Assembly: GCA_037179385.1 (NCBI GenBank)
Contig: CM074195.1
Span: forward strand, 12,065,887-12,129,886
Source: Holothuria scabra
Lineage: Eukaryota; Echinodermata; Holothuroidea; Aspidochirotida; Holothuriidae
Length of the DNA stretch: 64,000 nt
Direction: 5' to 3'
Part shown: positions 21,421-32,945 of the stretch, in pieces
How the letters are laid out: every line of letters begins with the position of its first letter
Numbering within the stretch: the first letter of the stretch is position 1
Made by a program: the position numbers and the translations under genes
Notes under the pieces: generated by a model
The model's input: only the letters and a program-made list of their open reading frames with translations
The model's database searches: none
Told to the model about the DNA's origin: nothing

Positions 21421-23239
21421 CACAAGTGGAGCTAATGAATGAAAATTATTTTGAACACCAGCACAGTAACCTGCCTTAAATTTCATTCAATGAATTGGAT
21501 TCCCATGACAAATCTTACTTTACTGTATTGATTGTAAAGATTGCACAGGTAAATTCTGTATATTGACTAGATTTTTGGGAAGTCTAGAAGAAATTTGACA
21601 AACACTTCTCTAATATCTCTAATATAGATAATCAGCAGTCAGTATTCATTAAGTTTAATAAAACTAAGTGCCACATTGGACTAAATTTTAATTTATAAAT
21701 GCTATAGCCTAAACATCATCCACACCAACATTGGTTGTTACTGTACCAATGGACAGAGTGCAGACAAGTTTATGATGTTGTTTGCAATGTTGAATTCTCC
21801 CTTAAGCTACTGTAAGTCAAAAGGAAGAGTGGTCTGCTGGTAGACTCATTGTTAATAATAGGACTACTCAACCAGGGGTCTGCACAATCTGCATAACCAT
21901 AGTAACCTAGATGTATAGTAACTGGACTGGTCCCTTCCCATTTCAGCTCTGTTCCTAATAATAATCTACTGGTCTACCTTGACTTTTCTATTATCCACTG
22001 CAGTAGCTTTCTACTTTCAATATTCTTTACACCTTGTGTTAACATCAATGCAGTTAAAATGAAGCAACTCTTCCAGGCTAGAAAAAAACCCATTCCAGGA
22101 AATCTGTTAAGTTTGCAGTTTTCACTATGACTTCTTTCAGCTAATTAATTCACCTTTCTGTTAGGCTGGTGGCATATGATCTCCCTGCCTTCTCATGTCA
22201 TCTTGGGTTTTTTTTTTCTTATTCTGATCATTTTTTAAACTTGAAATGTTTTTCTTGTAATATTTGTAAATATTCTTTTTTTTGATTTTTGCACCTCAAG
22301 TGAGGTAAATAGAATAAATTGAAACTGAGAGTCTAACATTTGATCTGCATTGTACTTGCAGTAGGTATAGATAGAGGTCAAAATAACAGGGAGGGTCAGA
22401 TACAGTACCCTAGAAATATGTTCTGAAGTCTGATCTGTAGTTTTTATGTACAGGAAAGGGAAATTGGTTCCTAAGTAATTCAATTCTAATTTTACAGTCT
22501 GTTCATGAACCTCTCCATGTGGCATGTACTGCACAACTGCCTGTGTATATGGTACACTGGGTGTCACATCGGGTATACTCAAAAAAATTTATAAAAATCT
22601 TCAGTAAATTACAAACTTTCTCTGCCATGGAAGAAAAAGACCCAGGCTAAACTGTACATTGTAGGGACCAGATTGACCCCTAAAGTTAAAAAACTTATTT
22701 CGACCCCTCAACTTAAACATGAAGATAACATTTTTTTATGTTACTGGAAGTGTTCAAATTTAGTCGAGTACCCCGGGCCCTCCCCACCCCCTCCCCAAGT
22801 TGAACAGGACCCTGCATATACATTCGAATACTGCAGAAAATTTATGGAAATTTTAACACCAACCACGTAAAATAAAACTGATGCATCCATTTGTATTATC
22901 TGCTCATAAAAACAATCAAAAATTGCTGTATCCACCAATATTTCTGCAACTTAGGCGGTGACTCTATCACAGGTCAACAGAATTCTATCTTGACAAATCA
23001 TAAACACTTATGGTACCCGTTTAGCGAAACACGTGAAACCACTTTCTGTATTACAGACTTTTGGACTAGTAACGGAACAGCCAAACAAAAGTTGACAATG
23101 TCGACCTTTCTGTTGGTCTTACTAGCTAACACAAAACTACAAAAAATTTTGAACTACCTGCTCAGAAGAGGAAAATATGGGTTCTCTGCAGGTTAACTCC
23201 TACCGGAGAACATTGAAAATATAACTGACTCTTTGTTTG

Positions 23240-23460
23240 AAGAAGGATTACAAGTTGAAAATGACTGTGGATCGGCACTCCGAACGTCACTAATAGCACG
23301 TGACACTACATTTTGTATTGCTGTACACCCTTAAATAATACACCTAGCGGCGGCTATGTATTATCATTTTCTATTGGTCAAAATTTCCGGGTGAGCAACA
23401 GCAAAACCAATGGGAGCAGGTATAACACGGCTGTTTTACTAACCCACCTTCTGCTGGAAA
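23240..23460. promoter_or_regulatory. Candidate divergent promoter of PPIH and ARMC9
   Basis: This stretch is less AT-rich than its surroundings. It contains GCACGTGAC (E-box, about 23297), TATTGGTC (CCAAT box, minus orientation, about 23375) and ACCAATGGG (CCAAT box, about 23407). On the minus strand, candidate splice donors follow toward PPIH (GAGCAG|GTAGTT near 23160). It sits between two divergent genes just before the transposon nest. Assignment is by position and motifs only. Confidence 0.3.
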
Positions 23461-23726
23461 TGTTTTCATTGACTACATGAAAAGGGTCGCAGTGTGTCTT
23501 TCAAATGCCTGCAAAACAATTGCTTTCAAGTGTTTGGGGTAAATTTTTGTAGTTTCAAATCCTCCTAAAGCCCAAAATTATCCAGTAACAAACTTCGTGC
23601 ATCAAGACAGAGAAGTATCAGCACTTTTTTGAAAATTTAGCCTAGCTGAGGCGGCTAGGCTGAGGTCCCTAGGCTCTAGCCTGTCTAACGTTAAATCTTC
23701 AACTTAGCCTAACCTAGGCCTAGGCT

Positions 23727-26370
23727 AGGCCTAGGCTAAGACACAGGTCGTCCTAGCGTTATATAGTATATATAGTATATATATAAAAAGGAAAAGGTAA
23801 GACACACCGCCTAACACCAACACAGTGCTTCGCACAAAACTGTTCATGATTTCTCACCTCATACTACATTTACCCCTTCAGATCTCTTGAGAACCTTCTC
23901 ATCATCTTCTCCTGAAGAAACACAACGAACTTTAAGATGTCCTAAACAAAAAACCTCGCATCAAATGCCAAAAATCTTCTCCTCCGATTCAATGCTAATG
24001 ACGGACTAGGTCACTCTTCTCCAATTCATGACGTCACATTACATAATGGGAATTGCCCTGTACGAATCGGGTTCTCCCATTGGATAGTTCGAACTGCTTT
24101 CAAATCTGTCAAAGACCAGACTGTAATTTTTTTCTCCCCGGGGAACCTGAACAAGAAATGAAAAATGCGCGGATCAGAAAACCCAGCATACCAAAACGTG
24201 TGCCCTGCCGCAAGTACATGCAACACGTACAGGTATGTACTGTACCTTAGGAGGTACAACTATAGAATACCCCGCCTCATCAAGTAATACCACTAAACAT
24301 CCGGATGCTGAGTCGCAGTCATCAACTACATGACGTCATACCTATATGTAACTCCCGTGCGGCGACTTCGACTCAGCATCCAGCTCCAGATGGATGCTAA
24401 GTGAAGCTTTAAATATCAGTCTATAAATAACTCCCTCTCACTTCGACTTCGACTCAGCATCCAGCTCCAGATGGATGCTAAGTGAATGTGGAAAGAATAA
24501 TATAACGAGCTATAAATAACTCCTGTTGGGCTTATGAACATTTCCGATGATTGGAAGTACAGTATGTTAGTGTGCAAGTGTCGTTCTCAAGAAAATAGAC
24601 TGTGTGAGAGAACGCCCCCACTCCCCCTCACTGTGACTTCGACTCAGCATCCAGCTCCAGATGGATGCTAAGTGAAGCTTTATGTAACAGTCTATAAATA
24701 ACTCCCTCTCACTTCGACTCAGCATCCAGCTCCAGATGGATGCTAAGTGGATGTGAAAGGCTTTATGTAAAAGACTAAAAATAACTCCCCCTCACTTCGA
24801 CTTCGACTCAGCATCCAGCTCCAGATGGATGCTAAGTGAAGCTTTATGTAACAGTCTATAAATAACTCCCTCTCACTTCGACTTCGACTCAGCATCCAGC
24901 TCCAGATGGATGCTAAGTGGATGTGAAAGGCTTTATGTTAAAGACTAAAAATAACTCCCCCTCACTGTGACTTCGACTCAGCATCCAGCTCCAGATGGAT
25001 GCTAAGTGAAGCTTTATGTAACAGTCTATAAATAACTCCCTCTCACTTCGACTTCGACTCAGCATCCAGCTCCAGATGGATGCTAAGTGGATGTGAAAGG
25101 CTTTATGTAAAAGACTAAAAATAACTCCCCCTCACTCTGACTTCGACTCAGCATCCAGCTCCAGATGGATGCTAAGTGAAGCTTTATGTAACAGTCTATA
25201 AATAACTCCCTCTCACTTCGACTTCGACTCAGCATCCAGCTCCAGATGGATGCTAAGTGAAGCTTTATGTAACAGTCTATAAATAACTCCCTCTCACTCC
25301 GACTTCGACTCAGCATCCAGCTCCAGATGGATGCTAAGTGGATGTGAAAGGCTTTATGTAAAAGACTAAAAATAACTCCCCCTCACTGTGACTTCGACTC
25401 AGCATCCAGCTCCAGATGGATGCTAAGTGAAGCTTTATGTAACAGTCTATAAATAACTCCCTCTCACTCCGACTTCGACTCAGCATCCAGCTCCAGATGG
25501 ATGCTAAGTGAAGCTTTATGTAACAGTCTATAAATAACTCCCTCTCACTTCGACTTCGACTCAGCATCCAGCTCCAGATGGATGCTAAGTGAAGCTTTTT
25601 GTAACAGTCTATAAATAACTCCCTCTCACTCCGACTTCGACTCAGCATCCAACTCCAGATAGATGCTAAGATGCTAAAACTGTATTGAGGAGCGCCCTCA
25701 GTTATTTCCGCATACTTTTCAACTGGCCATGGGCTAGGCATACGTGATAAAGTACATCTGAGATGATAAAGTCAACAAATGGGTTTAAGTCAGAACTAAT
25801 AACTAGGCCATAGTGCATAGTCAACTCACTTCGACTCCGCATCCATGATTTTCAAGGTAAGACCTCTTTTGTGGCGGGGTATTCTATAGTTAATCCCCTT
25901 AGGATTCCCCCTGCTGTGCTACGAAAAAAAACGTGCCTGCGGCATACGTGCGTCTTCACGTACAGCATGCATACAACAGGCATTCTCAGCATTTTATACA
26001 CTGGCTCAACGATGGGAGAACCGGATTCGTACAAGGCAATTCCCATTACGTAATGTGACGTCATAAATTGGAGAAGAGTGATCTAGTCCGTCATTAGCAT
26101 TGAATCGGAGGAGAAGATTTTTGGCATTTGATGCGAGGTTTTTTGTTTAAGACATCTTAAAGTGTGTTGTGTTTCTTCAGGAGAAGATGATGGGAAGGTT
26201 CTCAAGAGATCTGAAGGGGTGAATGTAGTATGAGGTGAGAAATCATGAACAGTTTTGTGCGAAGCACTGTGTTGGTGTTAGGCGGTGTGTCTTACCTTTT
26301 CCTTTTTATATATATATACTATATATACTATATAACGCTAGGACGCCCTGTGGGCTAAGAAGGCCTAAGC
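23727..26370. mobile_element. Foldback-like element with about 500-bp inverted arms
   Basis: The left arm (about 23727-24278) and right arm (about 25870-26370) are inverted copies. Both contain, in mirrored order, CGTCCTAGCGTTATATAG, the TA-rich stretch, GTAAGACACACCGCCTAACA, AACTGTTCATGATTTCTCAC, CTTCTCCTCCGATTCAATGC, a TGACGTCA-type site and ACTATAGAATACCCCGCC. The outer part (about 370 bp) is nearly perfect and the inner part more diverged. Between them lies the hairpin satellite of 24300-25680. No transposase was found. The architecture resembles Drosophila FB and sea-urchin TU foldback elements. Ends and target duplication could not be fixed. Confidence 0.75.
24363..25680. repeat. Hairpin satellite with alternating 81- and 89-bp units
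   Basis: About 15 units each carry CTCAGCATCCAGCTCCAGAT followed by GGATGCTAAGT, a hairpin with arms AGCATCCA and TGGATGCT around GCTCCAGA. Core-to-core distances are mostly 81 (units with AAGCTTTATGTAACAGTCTA) and 89 (units with GGATGTGAAAGGCTTTATGT), often alternating as a roughly 170-bp higher-order repeat. The 81-bp unit is a multiple of three, which keeps a spurious minus-strand frame open. An unrelated stretch interrupts the array at about 24490-24640. Confidence 0.9.
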
Positions 26371-29300
26371 ACTGACTCCCCATAACTTAAGTAGGGGCTC
26401 AATTTTCGTGGTTGTCCGATTCATTTTCCGGGATAACCAAAAGTTATAGGTTGGTTGTTTGATGGACAACCATTTTTCTCTCAAATTGAAGAAGTTTACT
26501 GCTGACTGATCAACTCTTTCAACTTTTACCATCGCACATGTACAGTGTGCTATTTTCAGACTTCAAGTGTTTCTGTCTCCCATAGCCTAACGTTAGGGTA
26601 GCCTACATTGGGGTCCGTTAGTTTCCACCCTTGGTAGTTTCCGCCCGTTACTTTCCGCCCCTAAAAACCTTAGGGCGGAAAGAAATGTTTGAACTTACAC
26701 TAGTGTTCGACCGATTATGCTAATCGGTAATACCCGATTACCGATTATTTAATTTAACAATTGGCCCGATGCCAATTACCGATCACCGATTATTAGAAAG
26801 AGGAAAGTCACATGTTTGTCACTTAAGTACGTGCCCCTTGCTTCATGTGTATCGTATAACCATAACCAGTTCAGGGTGAAAATATTGGGAATAGTTCTGT
26901 TTGTTTCACGAATGGGATATCATTTTTGTAGGCGAAATATTTTCACTTCAAAAGTGGAGGTACAAATCAACCCTTAATACTGTACAATTGATTGCAGTCG
27001 ATGTCACATGCCCTTTTATAATTTAGTTCTAAGGCCAACATCATGCTCTATCAGACTGTCTAGTTTTCATCCCCCAATCATGTCGTAACATTGTATTCTT
27101 TTACTGTACTCAGTTATAGTTGCGTTAATGTACTGTGGCTACTCTCCCGCTTTTAATAACGAACCCCATGTACAGTAAAGCAATCATGATAATCTTAGCA
27201 GTTCTGGGCACCCGAAAAACGTATCTTATGGTTCCTTTCCGATATAAATACAGTACTGTGATCGTTTAACTCCCGTAGAAATTTTTCTACGATCGCCGAA
27301 AATCACGCAATTTCGAAAAATTTCGCACAAAATCACACAAAATCACACACGAAGATTCCAACGATATTTCGTACAATTCAACGAGTACAAAAGCTGAACA
27401 CTTAACCACAAGAATTTGCGGTCAAAAGGGCAGGCAATGGAATGTAAACTGATAAGAGTAAATGTTATCATTTTTGCAGTCGTTCTTTGAAAAAGATTGC
27501 TGGTAACAGAAATAACGTTTGTGTACACTATGGAGTATGTGGAACTTTTGTCTTTTGATGAAGTTGTTTTAAGCAAATTTGTTTTTATTGCCGGTAGTTT
27601 TTACGTGCAAGAAATGAAGATGTTAAAGCTCTATTATTGACTGATAAATTATGGTTGTGTTTAGAGGCAATGATTTTCCGCCATCACGGAAAAACGTGGG
27701 AAATCCGGAAATTAACATATCCTACAGAACTTGCCGTTTTGGACAACTTTTTAAAATTTCTTTTCAAAAGTCATCAGTTTGTGCAAAATTTACAGTAATG
27801 GAACCTCTCGAATTAGCAAGCAGGTCCCGCCGCGCCGATCAGTCTAGCTGTTTAACTTCACATACAACTTTCAATATTAGAAAGCAGCGATAATTCACGA
27901 AGTATAGGCCATGCCACAGTAGTCTGCAGTATCCACGGTGAAAGAAGCTGCCGCGCCCCTGGCCTATGCAGACAGCTGCCGGACTGACTCATATACATTT
28001 AATTTCGACACTTGCCTGATCAAATCGTTTTTTCATTTCCAATTGCCTTAAAAAACGGTGTGGCTTGAAGCCAAAAAGAAAACTAGGCCTACGGCCTAGC
28101 CACCTAAGTTTACAGTACAAAATGTAACGCTAGAGCTATCAATAATTTAGGCTACGATCAAATCAAGATATGGTAGTTTTCACCTATAATAAATTGTATA
28201 TAATGCACCGCCTGTGTAAATAGAAGTATGTACCAGGGAGTTGCAACAGACTTGCAAGTTCCTATCCCGGCCGGCCGGTACAGCTGCACGTACGCAGTAA
28301 CCGGGACCAGCTGCATGCTGCATATACATGCACAACATACACCATGCCTTCAGCTGGCTGCTCCGCGAGTATTGTTAAAAGAACGCTCAGAGAATGGGTG
28401 TACTTCAATTGGCAATAACATGACACCCTCCCTCAATAATTACGTTAAAAGCGGGGAATCCCCAAACTTTTAAAGAAGCCGCTTCATTCATAAACGCAAG
28501 TAGTCACTCAGTGAGCACGATTCTTTGTAAAGAGAAGTTCGTACGGTCCACAGCATGCATGAAGCAGCTGCGTAATGATTCTCAGCTGACTGTACTTTGT
28601 TATGTTGGTCTTGGTAAACAGTGATCGGAACTTTTTCGAAACTTTTTCAGTTCGTGACTGACAAGCACTCATACGTGATGCCAGGCCATATATAATATAG
28701 TTTGGAAGCTGAACTTGTTATTTCTTGAAACATGTTAATTTTAAGTTGAAATTTTTGGAGGCCAGGAGTGAACTGACAAAGGGCTGATTAATTGCTAATC
28801 TGACAACCCTATTATATACCCTTTTGTACTCAAACGGAATTTCATGGAATCTTGAGAAAATTGTAACAAAAAAAAAAAAAAGGATTTTAAAATATGGAAA
28901 CGGAATTTGCTTTGTTTTTAAGCGGATAATCATTGGCCCTATGTGTCGAACACGGCCTGTTAGTGCAGATGGCGAGAAAAACACCATGCAACTGGGCTCT
29001 TCATTAGAACACAAAGTAATTTGTTACTGCTTTCCCCTACTACTGGTAGGGATGTGCGGTCTCTATAAGCTTTTTGTAAGGCAATTTCAAGTGACTACCA
29101 GAGTTTTATAAGCAGCACTTTTGTAGGATTTGAAAGTTATATAAGCGCACATAGGCCTAATGTACCTTTGTACGGTTTGAAACAGAAATACTGCTGATTT
29201 CAGCTTTTCGCACTCTTGAGCTGCAAGTTTAATCAAGTGTAGCATACAAGAAGCTAAAAATCGGAGGATCCAAAAACCCGGAGTGCTCATTTCATTTTTT

Positions 29301-29889
29301 TCTGAGTGTTGAGAAAAGATTTACTTTAAATAAACACTGAAAAATTCCGCACAACAAAAGATATAATCCAAGTTTATTCAATTGAAAAAAAACAGGCAAA
29401 CTTCTTTAGGCCTAGGCAGTGACCGATCCTTGTCTCCCTCCCCCGACACGATCGAGTCACACCCACCCCATCAAACTGTATCCCTCAGGCCAGAGTGTAG
29501 CCATCGGCTAATTTATTATGATCGTCCCTTCCTTGGAATATATTGATAACCAAAAAACAAGGATGAGTAGCAGCCATGAAATACAAAATTATTTACTGTT
29601 TGACTTGAAAAGCATGTTGAAATTATGGATGGGTCATTGCTTGTTGTGCCGAATTGTAACTTTAGGGGTGTCGGGATGCATTTTGATGGACCAGATAAAA
29701 CGGCATACCAACAGGAATGTGACATAGAGGTCAGCCTTAGTTAACTGGATAAAAAGAGAAAAGTTTCTTTTTGGCGCTAAATACGATTTCAAATAATGTT
29801 CAACTTTAAATTAGGGTAGGTTTCAAATACATTTCAAATATGATGCAAGATTTTTCCTTTGTCGTTTCTTATGACAGTGGCCGCGACAT

Positions 29890-30005
29890 GAAATGTCAGA
29901 ATCCCCCCCCCGACACCTAACCTTGCAATGCAAAAAAAAAAAAAAAACCACCTAAAATAGCGGTTTTTATCCCCCCCCCCACCCTCCCATGACACATTCT
30001 TGGCC
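29890..30005. repeat. Poly-C and poly-A tracts inside nested element
   Basis: C runs at about 29895-29902 and 29971-29980 and an A run at about 29932-29947, within DNA that shows no gene. Confidence 0.6.
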
Positions 30006-32619
30006 ACACGCCTGACCATCCCCCTCAAGTGTCGGAATACAGGACAACCACCTGCTCGGATTGGCCTACGCACTGTTCCACCTAGATATAAACAAACTTA
30101 CATTTTCGTTATGTCTTGATCTCAAAGAAAATAATAAATAATTATAATCCGAATAAAATCCAAATAGTGACGGAAATCCCAGCTGGACACGAAAAGGATA
30201 AGGAGTTTAGAACCAATAAATTGAGTTCACCATCCCTTACGGAAGTGATTTCAAAGTATCTGTAGCGAGCTAACCCTTCAATATTTTCCGTGGCCGCATC
30301 ACCCTTGTCCACATTACGCAACAGTAGGCTTACCTTGTCGCGATCCTTGACAAGGCATTCTTAAACTAGTATGATAGCTCTCGCTAAGCTTTGGCCAGTG
30401 GCATGTTTTTAAAATAGCGTACTAATTTGTTGAAAATATATGCTTTTGTGTTCTTTTCAATAAGCGGTCCGGTTCGCCAATCAATGCTAGCAGGATAGAT
30501 TGCATGAGCATCACAGACATAACCCCCATATTTCTGCTGTTTAAGTCAGAAAACTCGTCCCGATCTAACCTCCTTTACACTTGCCTATGCCTAGATTTGA
30601 ACTGAGCTAGCACTCGCCGCAGATTGCGAACTGCCGACTTTTCGTTAGAGCTGGCCCATTTGCGAACATAACAGTGCACAATGTATTGTACTATGGGATA
30701 CACGTTCCAACTTGTTTTGGACTATCGTGGTCCCCCGCAAAGCTTTACCTTTCACCTTCACCTTTATCCCTCCAATGACCGTGGCCTAAAATGTCATGTG
30801 CAAGGTCGTGAGATCACGAACAACAAATCGGAGGTCTAGATTTGAGGGACTTTCCAATGACGTCATCAATCTGTCTCTTTCCACAGTGACGCAGCTGTTA
30901 AGCTTTCGGTCGCGTGTACGACTAGCACGATGAAAGTTACTTCCAAGTGCATTTTTTTCGGTGCGGGGAAGACTGCACTCCATGCATATTTGCGCTTTAC
31001 TGTTTTGATATTTCAATGTTTAAGTTTCTCGAAGCATCCGGCTATAGCTCGACCAGAAAATTGCAGCTATCATGTTTCATTTGGAGTTCGCAGATTTTTT
31101 TATTTCAGTAAAGTGCACAAACCTGAGGGTGTTGTATGCCACAATTACTGACTCTTGAGAACATGTGTTGACCCGACCCGTTTTTTTTATTTTTTGTATC
31201 CATTTCAATTTTTTTCTGGACCCTATTTTATACTACACTGATTAAATGAAACTATATTCACGCAAAAACTTCGACGAGCAGTTTTGCTGGTAGTAGAGCT
31301 GTCTCTCCTGGCACGCTACTCATTGCATGCACACCCGCAGTTTGGCAAAATAATATCTTTGAAGAAGGAACCACAGCCTGAAGGGGGGGGGGGGGGCTCC
31401 AGATTTAAGCTCCTACCTTTTCTTTCGAATGCATTCTGGGCCGCCATATATTGCTATTATGTTGTTAAACAAATCAGGCCACCTTTAGTGATTACGCCTC
31501 CCCCTCCCCCTCCCCCAACCACTCCACCTCGAACTTCGCTATGTGGCCCTTTGTGAAGTTGGCGTCAGTTTCCAATACAGCATCAAAATAAAATAACCCT
31601 TCTTAGGTGTGGAATGTGTACTTTCAATTCAAGTACCGTATACACTTACTACTGCAACCGGTACAGGAATAATATACACTTCTGATGGGCTGGCAAAAAG
31701 GGGGGAATAACACAAGACCGAAGATTTGTACGAACGGAAATTTAAATAGGAAAGGTCTGCAAGACCAAAAAAACGAGAAAAGGTTCGTGATATAGGCCTA
31801 TCTAGTGGAAATGGTTCACGGCCATGTGTAGCACTGTAGTATGCATTCTATTCATACAGTCTAGAATGTTGAAGAATTTAAGATGGATCCCTACGCTGAT
31901 ATTGATCCCCCCCCCGCTCGGTAGCTACTTGGGAAGCAGTTCAAACTTTCATTTCGCCAGGCATTCCTGGGAACAGTAAACCTTGGGAACAGTGACATAG
32001 CCCTGGTCTCGCCGCATAGTTTTGCTATAGAAGCGAGAGGACTTCAGTGACATATTCGCGGGGCCTAAAATGTGAGAAAGGTTTGCCGTAACTTCATCCA
32101 AGAAAATACAGGGCACACTCTTGCCAGGTCACAGCACGGCGCCTCATTGACTGGAATGCTAGACAGCCACCGCGTCACCTATCTACGGCGGTGGCTGTCT
32201 AATATCACAGAATGCAGTGAAGACCGCGCAAAGAGGAAAACTAGGTCATTTGCCCAGGTGCACAACCTGTTTACGTACATGTTCTTGAACTGATCGTGGG
32301 AATCGGGGCCTGTTTTTGTTTTGTAAACTCAAAGCCGCGCGAACTTAAACACGGGTTGTGTTATTTAATGAATCTGCAGCAAGTTGTAAGTGTCGCTCCT
32401 TGTCAAACCATTTTCTTAACTTGTCGGCAATCAAAGTTCGTGATAATATCATACACACATAGTGATGGGGCTTTAATTGATTAAATGGATTAAATTGGAT
32501 ATATACAAGCCTGCTTGCGTGGGATATACCATCTTTACATAAGGTAAGACCACTTTCCGTAACTTTCGCTAAATAATATCACATCCCTTGTTTGTTCAGG
32601 TTAGGTTGAGGAGAGAAAC

Positions 32620-32945
32620 TATACATGAGAAAGGGTCCATGAGACCAAAGGTAAGGAAAGGTTTGTGACACTGAAAATGCAAAGGGTTCGAGAGACCTAA
32701 AGAGTGAAGAGGTTCGCGTGACCGAAGATGGGAAGAGGTCCGCGAGCCTGAAAAAGGATATAGGTCAGGGCATTTTGATGTCCTTTTCTCATTTTCAGTC
32801 TCGCGGACTCTGTTTTTTTTTCTTGGGGGGGGGGTTGCGCGAACCTTCGGTGTCCTGGACACCTTTTGATTTTCGATCGGGCGTACCTTCAGTCTTGTGA
32901 ACACTATAGCATTCGTCGTCTCGAGGACCATCGGTCTCGATGACT
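32620..32945. repeat. Degenerate tandem repeat (GGTTCGCGAGACCGAAA-like), then inverted units
   Basis: Loose units of about 25-30 bp, such as GGTCCATGAGACCAAAGGTA, GGTTCGAGAGACCTAAAGA and GGTTCGCGTGACCGAAGATG, occupy 32630-32760. After a centre near 32780 the reverse-complement sense appears (CATTTTCAGTCTCGCGGACT, GCGCGAACCTTCGG, GTACCTTCAGTCTTGTGAAC). Similar single units lie near 31710-31790. Confidence 0.55.

Noticed and set aside
25083..25741. Minus-strand open frame with repeated 27-residue units (LASIWSWMLSRSRSERELF...).
   Set aside because: The frame is open only because the 81-bp satellite unit is a multiple of three. It is interrupted by 89-bp units, has no promoter or splice context, and matches no family I know.
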